A DNA stretch of 38,984 nucleotides from a virus: the IMG/VR virus record IMGVR_UViG_3300008262_000132, positions 1 through 38,984 of that record. One strand, 5' to 3'. The notes under the pieces were generated by a model. That model saw only the letters and a list, made by a program, of their open reading frames with translations. It was not told where the DNA came from and made no database searches. Shown piece after piece: positions 24,060-29,893 of the stretch (position 1 is the stretch's first letter; each line of letters starts with the position of its first letter). A program made the translations under genes and the position numbers.

Positions 24060-24377
24060 TTAGCAGGCTTTGCCGCCGCGCTTCATGCCCAGAGGCTTGG
24101 CTGCACCCATCTTGATCATGGTGCCCTTGGTTTTACCCTTGGTGGCCACGCCGTCTTTGCTGGGGGCAGCAGTTTTGACCGCGCCCATTTTGGAAGCGCC
24201 TTTAGTCACGGTTTTCATGTTTTCTTTCATATCGCCACCTTTTGAAAATTTGCGGCCCTTGTCCGCGTTGGAAAAATCTTTGCCCACGGACTGTGGGACG
24301 CCTGCTTTCTTGGCAAATGCGGGGTTGTTCGCCACCGCTGCCATGAAATTGTGTTGTTTCTTACTAACTGAGGGCAC
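24060..24377 (-). CDS. DUF3008-type small basic protein (105 aa)
   Basis: The start is GTG 24377, supported by AAGGAG 7 nt upstream. The N-terminus MPSVSKKQHNFMAAVANNPA followed by FAKKAGVPQSVGKDFSNADK is the conserved DUF3008 pattern seen in phages and bacteria, with unknown function. The C-terminal half contains SKDGVATKGKTKGTMIKMG, an internal copy of the basic motif at the ends of the neighbouring small proteins, and closes with RGGKAC. It overlaps the previous gene by 14 bp. Confidence 0.75.
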   Translation of the reverse strand: MPSVSKKQHNFMAAVANNPAFAKKAGVPQSVGKDFSNADKGRKFSKGGDMKENMKTVTKGASKMGAVKTAAPSKDGVATKGKTKGTMIKMGAAKPLGMKRGGKAC

Positions 24378-24612
24378 TTCGCTGCTCCTTCATAAACTCG
24401 TCCAGCTTGGCATCCAGCCGGTCAAGGCGTTGGATAACGCGGTTCATGTCGTTGTGCATGTCCATCTTGGCCACAAACTTCTCGGCGTTTTCTTCCCGAG
24501 TCTTGCTGAGCAAAATGGACAAGCGCTTCACCTCGTCATGGGAGATTTTCACCCAAAACAGGAGTAGCGCCGAAGCAAACGACAGGACGGTGTTCCAGAC
24601 TGGCAAATCCAT
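24364..24612 (-). CDS. Small membrane-anchored coiled-coil protein (82 aa)
   Basis: One hydrophobic segment near the N-terminus (WNTVLSFASALLLFWVKI, residues 6-23) is followed by a continuous charged helix to the end (residues 24-80, with MHNDMNRVIQRLDRLDAKLD as a clear heptad stretch). This layout resembles small phage membrane proteins sometimes described as holin- or spanin-like, but it is far from the lysis genes. It starts 3 bp after the preceding stop and overlaps the next gene. Confidence 0.6.
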   Translation of the reverse strand: MDLPVWNTVLSFASALLLFWVKISHDEVKRLSILLSKTREENAEKFVAKMDMHNDMNRVIQRLDRLDAKLDEFMKEQRSALS

Positions 24613-24615
24613 GAC

Positions 24616-24870
24616 TCAGCACTTCCAAGCCCGCAGGCTTTTGTTGATCCGGCTGTCCGGGTCTTTGGCCGTCTTCTCGCTGGTCAGCTTCTTCTTCATG
24701 CCTTCCATACGGGCGCAAAAAGAGTCGCGGCGTTTGCCGCCCTCTGGCTGGGGTGCTTTCAACCCGGGCTTGCCCGGGTTGGCCTTGTTGTAAGACGCAC
24801 GCCCTTTCGCGTTCAGACCGCCCTTCTCGGACTTGCCTTCCTTGCGTTGCCATGCGGGACTCTTAGGCAT
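24616..24870 (-). CDS. Small basic protein of the DUF6321 type (84 aa)
   Basis: The sequence has the pattern I recognise as DUF6321 (name from memory): WQRKEGKSEKGGLNAKGRAS, then YNKANPGKPGLKAPQPEGGK, SFCARMEGMKKKLTSEKTA and a final DSRINKSLRAWKC. It is found in cyanophages and other aquatic phages and has no assigned function. It is very basic and overlaps the previous gene by 8 bp. Confidence 0.8.
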   Translation of the reverse strand: MPKSPAWQRKEGKSEKGGLNAKGRASYNKANPGKPGLKAPQPEGGKRRDSFCARMEGMKKKLTSEKTAKDPDSRINKSLRAWKC

Positions 24871-25141
24871 AAAACGCCGTCACTTTCGTGTTGGAAAGCG
24901 TGGCGTAAATATCTGTTGCAAACAGCACGCCTTCGGCTGGGATCAGAATGTTGAACGTCTCACCGCCTGCGGCCGTGTTCAGCGTAAAGAGCGTTGTGCC
25001 ACTGGCTCCGCCGTCTTTCATGGTGACACTGCCTGCAGACGCGCCGGGCTCGATCACCAAGCTACGCAAGCGGGCGCGAAACGTCGTCACCGCACCGGAC
25101 GCGGCTAACGAGGTGGCTTTGACATCGGTTTGCATCGTCAT
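24863..25141 (-). CDS. Small beta-rich structural protein (92 aa)
   Basis: A 92-residue protein with strand pattern and little charge: DVKATSLAASGAVTTFRARL, SLVIEPGASAGSVTMKDGG, then TLFTLNTAAGGETFNILIPA and ATDIYATLSNTKVTAFYA. Similar short proteins near the capsid gene of aquatic phages look like head decoration or fibre pieces. A strong GAAGGAG precedes the ATG. Function is inferred from context only. Confidence 0.65.
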   Translation of the reverse strand: MTMQTDVKATSLAASGAVTTFRARLRSLVIEPGASAGSVTMKDGGASGTTLFTLNTAAGGETFNILIPAEGVLFATDIYATLSNTKVTAFYA

Positions 25142-25161
25142 AATTAATCTCCTTCAAAACA

Positions 25162-25175
25162 GGGGCCGAAGCCCC
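25162..25175 (-). terminator. Hairpin with UUCG-type tetraloop between small structural genes
   Basis: Leftward reading gives GGGGC-TTCG-GCCCC followed by TGTTTTG. The 5-bp GC stem with a stable UUCG loop and short U-tract is a plausible weak intrinsic terminator or RNA-stabilising end after the gene at 25185. The next ribosome site lies just beyond it. Confidence 0.45.
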
Positions 25176-25184
25176 GGGGATCAA

Positions 25185-25478
25185 TTAAGCGGGTGTGACG
25201 GATGTGGTGCCGTCCGAAGCTTTCCAAGGCGAGTTTGCAGCGGTGCCGGTGGCGGTGTACTGCAGGCCAGTGGCGAGGTCCACAACAGTCTTACCAATCA
25301 CTTTGCCAGTCGTGTTGATGGCGTTGCCAATTGCGCCAATAGCGGCGGCAGTGGATGTGGGGAGTACCAGAGTGGTGGCAGTGACGCTGCCGATGACGCC
25401 GCCGGTGATGGTGCCTGTGATGTTACCAACGAAGCCGTTTTGCGATACGACTGGGCCGGAGAAGGTAGTATTTGCCAT
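25185..25478 (-). CDS. Small Gly/Thr-rich beta protein (97 aa)
   Basis: A 97-residue protein rich in Gly, Thr, Ala and Val: MANTTFSGPVVSQNGFVGNI, TGTITGGVIGSVTATTLVLP and GLQYTATGTAANSPWKASDG. This looks like a short fibre or decoration-type beta repeat. It is the first gene after the HNH insertion and probably followed the capsid gene directly before that insertion. Function unknown. Confidence 0.65.
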   Translation of the reverse strand: MANTTFSGPVVSQNGFVGNITGTITGGVIGSVTATTLVLPTSTAAAIGAIGNAINTTGKVIGKTVVDLATGLQYTATGTAANSPWKASDGTTSVTPA

Positions 25479-25503
25479 GATGTATTCCTCATGCGGTTAA
25501 GGC

Positions 25504-25543
25504 GTATCTGTCTGCATGACGTCGGCCCGGAGCCGTCAGATAC
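25504..25543. repeat. Nested inverted repeat between HNH gene and next structural gene
   Basis: GTATCTG (25504-25510) pairs with CAGATAC (25537-25543), enclosing an inner CGGC/GCCG stem with loop ccgga; a further CCGGA-AAG-TCCGG hairpin follows at 25545-25557. There is no U-tract. The structure lies downstream of the HNH stop in the leftward transcript and could be an RNA processing or expression-limiting element linked to the insertion. Confidence 0.5.
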
Positions 25544-25573
25544 ACCGGAAAGTCCGGGGGTGGTTCGTTTATA

Positions 25574-26176
25574 TCACTGCGGTTCGGTGTGGTCAACGAG
25601 TTTGTTGGACTTTTTCAAGTTCTCTCCCTGCGTGATGACGCGCAGGTTCCACGGCACGTGAAGGCCGCACACGAACTCCCCGCGCAGCGGGACGATATGG
25701 TCAACGACATACTGCTCGCCAGTCGTCTGCGTCATGGTGATGGCAATTTGATAGAGCTGCCGAATCTCTGACTTTTGCCTTCTGGAAAGCCACTTTGGGG
25801 TGGCATCCCTGTGCTTACGGCGGCGGACTTTGTTGTCTGCCAACACCTGCACTTTGTTGTTTGCTTTCCAGTTGTTACGGTACTCCCGCAGTATTGCAGC
25901 GGGGCGTGTTGCGGCTGCTTGAATGACCTGCTCACGATTTTCTTGGTACCACGCGTGCTTGCGGTCCTTGACCTCTTCGTTGCGGTTGTACGCCCTGAAG
26001 TAATCGGCGCGTGTGTCTGCTGCCGCTTGCCATTCCACCTTCAGACATTCGACGCACGCACCTTTCGTTTTGCGTGGTGCGATGTGCCCATGCTTACAGG
26101 GCTCGCCTGTGAAGTAGTGCGTTGCGCCTGCAGCTTTGGCCTCGGCCCGGGTTTTGGGTAGGTTGGTTGTGTCCAT
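25574..26176 (-). CDS. Free-standing HNH endonuclease (200 aa)
   Basis: The N-terminus has a Cys/His cluster (EPCKHGH, then CVECL; Cys27, Cys41, Cys44) that may bind zinc. The middle is a long basic helix region. The C-terminal HNH core is clear: YVVDHIVPLRG (Asp159-His160), GLHVPWNLRVI (His173, Asn177) and ENLKKSNK. This is a frequent selfish homing endonuclease of phages. It sits between the major capsid gene and the small structural genes, with a strong terminator between it and the capsid gene, so it probably has its own promoter; the leftward sequence TTGTGG-17-TTACAT upstream is a weak candidate. It is not in an intron. Confidence 0.85.
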   Translation of the reverse strand: MDTTNLPKTRAEAKAAGATHYFTGEPCKHGHIAPRKTKGACVECLKVEWQAAADTRADYFRAYNRNEEVKDRKHAWYQENREQVIQAAATRPAAILREYRNNWKANNKVQVLADNKVRRRKHRDATPKWLSRRQKSEIRQLYQIAITMTQTTGEQYVVDHIVPLRGEFVCGLHVPWNLRVITQGENLKKSNKLVDHTEPQ

Positions 26177-26243
26177 ATTGGCTCCTGTGACTTAGTAACA
26201 GGTAATGTAACACATAACCGCCACCCACCACAAGGGCAAAAAG

Positions 26244-26265
26244 AAAGGGCCCCGAAGGGCCCTTT
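26244..26265 (-). terminator. Strong intrinsic terminator after the major capsid gene
   Basis: AAAGGGCCC and GGGCCCTTT form a perfect 9-bp stem with a 4-nt loop. Read leftward the loop is C-TTCG-G, the very stable UUCG tetraloop, followed by CTTTTTG. It lies 23 bp past the capsid stop at 26288. Because of its symmetry it could also act rightward (TTTTAG). It would let the capsid gene be made in excess over the genes beyond it. Confidence 0.85.
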
Positions 26266-26287
26266 TAGAGTACTTTACGTACTAGTA

Positions 26288-27220
26288 TCAGGCAGAGCCC
26301 GAAGAGCCCCAGATACCCAATGGGTCAGACCAGCCGAAGCTATAACGCTCGCGGGCCTTGTAACGGACGTTGCCGGTATCGAAATCACCGTCCATCGAAG
26401 TGGACAGGGCGGTACGCTCGAAGTGCTTCAGGCCGTTTGGAACGTCGGTCAACAGGAACCAAGCGTTGTTGTCGGTCAAGAAGTGGTTCACAGTGTAGCC
26501 ACCGGGGATAGCGCCCATCTGCTTGATCGCGTTGATGTCGTTATCAGCAGTCGAGACACGCAGCTCGGTGTCAAGCAGACGCTTGGCAACGAACATCAGT
26601 GCTGGAGGGATCACCATCTTGGTGGGCTTGGCGGCGATCAACAGACCGCGTTCATCAGTCCAAGCTGCGATCTGGATCACAGCGTTTTCCAACGAAGTTT
26701 CGTTCAAGTCCACACCCACGGTTGGGCTGTTGTAGTTCACAGAACCGTTGACCAGAGGGTGACCAACGCGGGCGCTCGAAGAGTTCACACCGAACAACGA
26801 CACACCGTCACCGCCAGCGTAAGAACCGTTGAAGCCGTTGTTCACGACTGCGGCAGCTTTCACTTGCTTGGTGTAGGACATGGCACGGGCCAAAGACTTG
26901 GTGTAGCGAGCAGACAGGCTGTCGTACAAGTTGTCTTCAACAGCTTCTTCCGTGATGGAGAAGCCCAGTGCGATGGTTTCGTGGTTGTAGCGAGCAGTGA
27001 AGGCTTCCTGCGCGTTGTCATAAGCGATGGCGGAGCCTTCGTTCTTGACAGGAGCAGCGCCAAAACCGGCCAGCTTGGTTTCTTCTTCGAACGAACGCTC
27101 AGATTTCTCTGTTTCGTACAGTTCTTTGTGCTCTTCGCCGTAACGGGCGTATTCCATACCGAACAAGGCGTTCAGACCGGGGAGCAGCTCTTTGAGCAGT
27201 TGTGCGCGTGAAATTGCCAT
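26288..27220 (-). CDS. Major capsid protein, Mu gpT-like HK97-type (310 aa)
   Basis: The 310-residue protein starts AISRAQLLKELLPGLNALFG and contains ERSFEEETKLAGFGAAPVKN, TARYNHETIALGFSITEEAV and YDSLSARYTKSLARAMSYTK. This is the capsid type I know from aquatic phages and which resembles the Mu-like gpT head subunits. The acidic N-terminal helices, the ETIALGFSITEE spine region and the closing GWSDPLGIW end are typical. Gene order (portal, scaffold, two small head proteins, this gene, terminator) supports it. It should build the icosahedral shell. Confidence 0.9.
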   Translation of the reverse strand: MAISRAQLLKELLPGLNALFGMEYARYGEEHKELYETEKSERSFEEETKLAGFGAAPVKNEGSAIAYDNAQEAFTARYNHETIALGFSITEEAVEDNLYDSLSARYTKSLARAMSYTKQVKAAAVVNNGFNGSYAGGDGVSLFGVNSSSARVGHPLVNGSVNYNSPTVGVDLNETSLENAVIQIAAWTDERGLLIAAKPTKMVIPPALMFVAKRLLDTELRVSTADNDINAIKQMGAIPGGYTVNHFLTDNNAWFLLTDVPNGLKHFERTALSTSMDGDFDTGNVRYKARERYSFGWSDPLGIWGSSGSA

Positions 27221-27235
27221 GATTCAGACTCCTTA

Positions 27236-27835
27236 TCAGGCGACGCCGGTGGCGTTGGTGTACGAATGCTGGCCGATGTTGAACTTCACCAACACGTCAG
27301 TGTAGGCGTCGCCCACAGTAGAAGTGATGTTGTTTGCAAAACCAACGATACGGAAAGCGGCGGTGCCAGCTTGGGCAGTTGCGCTCACGGCCGAGTTCGA
27401 GTTGCCCGACTGGGTAGAACCAGTAGAAGAACTCTGTGCAGCAGCGAAGAACACGTTTTGGCCCAGCTTAGTCTGGCCGACAGAACCGTCAGCTTGGACT
27501 TGGAACACAGCACGGTCGTCATCCACAACGTACGCCACGCCGTTCAAAGCGCCCGAGGGGTAGTACTGCGAGAACACAGTCTGACCTTGGGTGTTGGTGT
27601 ACGAGCAGCCCACGAAGACACCAATGGTGCCAGCAGGGAACGCATCACCAGTACCACCGGTTTCGGTGACGATGTTGATGTAGCCGTCTGTGTGAATCTT
27701 CACGACTTGGCCGTTGAAGATGTTGCTGGCATAGCCAGCGGGGGTGATCAAAAGCTGACGTGTCTCACCTGCGTAGGGGAGACCGTCAACACGGTTTACG
27801 GCCCGCAGGCCGTATGGTGCAGCGGTAGATGCCAT
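27236..27835 (-). CDS. Head decoration / capsid-associated protein (199 aa)
   Basis: A 199-residue beta-rich protein with a start seen in head-stabilising proteins beside gpT-type capsids: TAAPYGLRAVNRVDGLPYAG, then IFNGQVVKIHTDGYINIVTE. The part around residue 145 is Ser/Thr/Gly/Asn-rich and disordered. It directly precedes the capsid gene (15 bp gap). It probably binds the capsid surface or the scaffold-capsid interface. Confidence 0.7.
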   Translation of the reverse strand: MASTAAPYGLRAVNRVDGLPYAGETRQLLITPAGYASNIFNGQVVKIHTDGYINIVTETGGTGDAFPAGTIGVFVGCSYTNTQGQTVFSQYYPSGALNGVAYVVDDDRAVFQVQADGSVGQTKLGQNVFFAAAQSSSTGSTQSGNSNSAVSATAQAGTAAFRIVGFANNITSTVGDAYTDVLVKFNIGQHSYTNATGVA

Positions 27836-27849
27836 TTAAGGACTCCTTG

Positions 27850-28317
27850 TTACTTTGAACCAGAACCAAAACCAGCACCGCGACTGGAAGAAGACTTTCG
27901 GTCTGCAAACAGTGGCATGCGCGGGTCGTTGTTTCGCATGAAGTGGTTATCAACGGATTCCATCTGAGTTTGCGCTTGGTTGTTGTAGTAATCGTCCCGG
28001 GACTGCGCCTGCTCTTTGGACATCTTGCAAAGCATGAGTCCGCCGATTTCGACGTTGCCGGTCTTCTCACTACCCAACAGCATGAGCTCTGGATGGTCGG
28101 CTGCTTTCACTGGCACCCAGCCTTCACGCATCTTTTTGGACACGTTTGTCGGGTCGGCTTGACCGAGGATGTGCGTAGCAACCCAGCGGTAAACCATCCC
28201 GGGCTCGGGAGTCGGATCAGGCAGCGCACTCGGCGGTACGTATACAGCACGAGCAGTTTTCTCGCGTGACTTCAGGTCACGATTTGTCCGGTCTTGTGTC
28301 AATTCAGCCATTGTCAT
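27850..28317 (-). CDS. Conserved head-region protein of unknown function (155 aa)
   Basis: A 155-residue protein with YRWVATHILGQADPTNVSKK, MREGWVPVKAADHPELM and GGLMLCKMSKEQAQSRDDYY, a pattern I know between scaffold and capsid genes in aquatic phages. The end is Ser/Gly-rich. ATG 28317 overlaps the scaffold stop as ATGA; an ATG two codons later has better ribosome-site spacing and could be used instead. Probably a head or assembly protein, by position. Confidence 0.65.
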   Translation of the reverse strand: MTMAELTQDRTNRDLKSREKTARAVYVPPSALPDPTPEPGMVYRWVATHILGQADPTNVSKKMREGWVPVKAADHPELMLLGSEKTGNVEIGGLMLCKMSKEQAQSRDDYYNNQAQTQMESVDNHFMRNNDPRMPLFADRKSSSSRGAGFGSGSK

Positions 28318-29255
28318 TTCTCCAATTTAGCAACTTCAGCAGCGTATTGCTGCGGGGTCAATCCATACTTCTGCGCCAACGCAAGCTGCGTGTTCGTCAG
28401 TTGCACTTTCCGAACTCCTGACGAACGAGTCGCCGGAGCTACAACCGTGGAGCGCCTCTTGGAGCTATCACCGGACTTTGGCCTATCGTCACCGAAAACA
28501 TCGGGGAACGTCGACTTCATGCGAGAGTCAATCCTCTCGAAGTATTCTTCAGTTCGCGGGTCAATGCCCGAATTGACTAGTTTCTGGTGCAGCCCTAGTG
28601 CAAAGCTGGTAAGTTCCTCGAAACCATTCGCGCCGAACCACTGGTTTTTTGCCTGCCAGCGCAGGGTCTTTTCGTCGACTGCGGGTGCTGTTTCGCGGTT
28701 TTGTGGGATTTGTACAGTATCTTCGTCCAGTTGTAAAGGGGTTGGACGAAAGTTTTTTGCGGCCTCTGCCTTCATTTTGGCATCCATCAACGCTTCTTGA
28801 GCGGCGATGATTGCCTCGGTGTCAAAGGACTCGTTGGCTTCTTTCAAAGCTCGTTTGGCCTTGTCCACTTCGTTTTCAGCGATGTGTTTCATGGACGCGG
28901 CGTAGTGCTCAGAGCCGTTGTTCACGTACTGTTTGAGCTTGTTGTTCTCCGCCACCATGTGCTGTGCAAGACGCTCCAGCTCTTGTTTCTCACGCAACAA
29001 CGCTTCCTTGGCCCGGCGCTCGTCGTGACGGGCATGGGTCAAGTCCTTGATGCGCTTCTTGACGTTGTCAGAGTAGCTTTCGATTTCTTCGTCCGTGGGG
29101 TCCGCCACTTCACGGTCCAGCGGCTTGCGGCCACGGTCGCGCTCAGGGGTGTCGTCTACGACTTCAATCTCGATTTCCGTGTCACCGGCATCGAGGTCAA
29201 CCGTCTGGCCTTGGGATTCGTCCTGTTCGTCAGGGAACTTAAATGCTTCTGCCAT
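28314..29255 (-). CDS. Capsid scaffold protein (313 aa)
   Basis: The protein is 313 residues, with an acidic N-terminus (residues 1-60, many Asp/Glu), a long charged coiled coil (about 60-165) and a short C-terminal helical domain (LTNTQLALAQKYGLTPQQYA). Acidic start, coiled-coil core and a basic C-terminal part that can touch the capsid are the features of phage scaffolds. It lies just before the capsid genes. The scaffold would direct shell assembly and then leave. Confidence 0.75.
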   Translation of the reverse strand: MAEAFKFPDEQDESQGQTVDLDAGDTEIEIEVVDDTPERDRGRKPLDREVADPTDEEIESYSDNVKKRIKDLTHARHDERRAKEALLREKQELERLAQHMVAENNKLKQYVNNGSEHYAASMKHIAENEVDKAKRALKEANESFDTEAIIAAQEALMDAKMKAEAAKNFRPTPLQLDEDTVQIPQNRETAPAVDEKTLRWQAKNQWFGANGFEELTSFALGLHQKLVNSGIDPRTEEYFERIDSRMKSTFPDVFGDDRPKSGDSSKRRSTVVAPATRSSGVRKVQLTNTQLALAQKYGLTPQQYAAEVAKLEK

Positions 29256-29265
29256 TTCTACTCCT

Positions 29266-29700
29266 TCAAGCGCGGGTCAGTCCGCGAGGGTCTTGCACAA
29301 CAGCGTCCACCTGATCGTCATTGATGAGGCGAAACTCTTTTCCAAAAATCTTGAACCGGGTGCCTGTGTAGGTCCGAACAAGGATGAAGTCGCCTTCTTT
29401 GCACCACGCGCCGTTGGGGAACTTCGCTTGGTCTTTGTAGGCGTCTGCGCCGACACGCAAAACAAAAAGAACCGTTGTGGCATGTTCTTCCTGACGCATG
29501 GTGGCGGTGTCTCTGACCAGATCAAGGGACGTGCCCGCGATCTTCTCATCGACTTCTGGCACAACACACAGAATCTTCCAACCTGTTGGGGTCGGGAGCG
29601 CACTGGCTTTTGTGTCGTTGTCTGCATCTTCGTCGGGCTTGTCGACCGGCTGGATGTGGCTGGGCAAGGAAATGCCCGGGGGCAGAATGATTTCACTCAT
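29266..29700 (-). CDS. GroES-like co-chaperonin (144 aa)
   Basis: After a 35-residue acidic start the Cpn10-like barrel begins: PTGWKILCVVPEVDEKIAG, followed by a loop where the GroES mobile loop would be (TSLDLVRDTATMRQEEHATT), then VLFVLRVGADAYKDQAKFPN, CKEGDFILVRTYTGTRFKI and GKEFRLINDDQVDAVV. These match the GroES order of strand, mobile loop, 'GD-V/I-L' and the closing I-x-x-x-D-I-x-A strand. The recognised relatives are phage co-chaperonins such as T4 gp31. It would partner the host GroEL to fold the capsid protein. It lies between the portal and scaffold genes. Confidence 0.75.
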   Translation of the reverse strand: MSEIILPPGISLPSHIQPVDKPDEDADNDTKASALPTPTGWKILCVVPEVDEKIAGTSLDLVRDTATMRQEEHATTVLFVLRVGADAYKDQAKFPNGAWCKEGDFILVRTYTGTRFKIFGKEFRLINDDQVDAVVQDPRGLTRA

Positions 29701-29887
29701 CTGATTGCTCTACTTTCTTCGCAAGGTCTAGGAGATGACGCTCTGCGGTCGCAAGACCTTGAATGATTCCGCAGAGTTTTTGGTATTCGTCAAAGTTGCG
29801 GCATGCCCCACCCGCCAAGTCGTCGGCGTAGTTGTTCATGTCGGTGCGTATTTGGTCGCGCAATACGCGTGCGAAGTCTTGTATCAT
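29693..29887 (-). CDS. Small helical protein next to portal (64 aa)
   Basis: A 64-residue alpha-helical protein (IQDFARVLRDQIRTDMNNYA, then GGACRNFDEYQKLCGIIQGL and a charged end). It overlaps the GroES-like gene by 8 bp and follows the portal gene by 6 bp. I know similarly placed small proteins in aquatic phages but no function. Confidence 0.65.
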   Translation of the reverse strand: MIQDFARVLRDQIRTDMNNYADDLAGGACRNFDEYQKLCGIIQGLATAERHLLDLAKKVEQSDE

Positions 29888-29893
29888 TTCTGC

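Noticed and set aside
25574-26176. HNH gene as part of a group I or II intron
   Set aside because: The genes on both sides are complete with their own starts and stops; no split exon is present.
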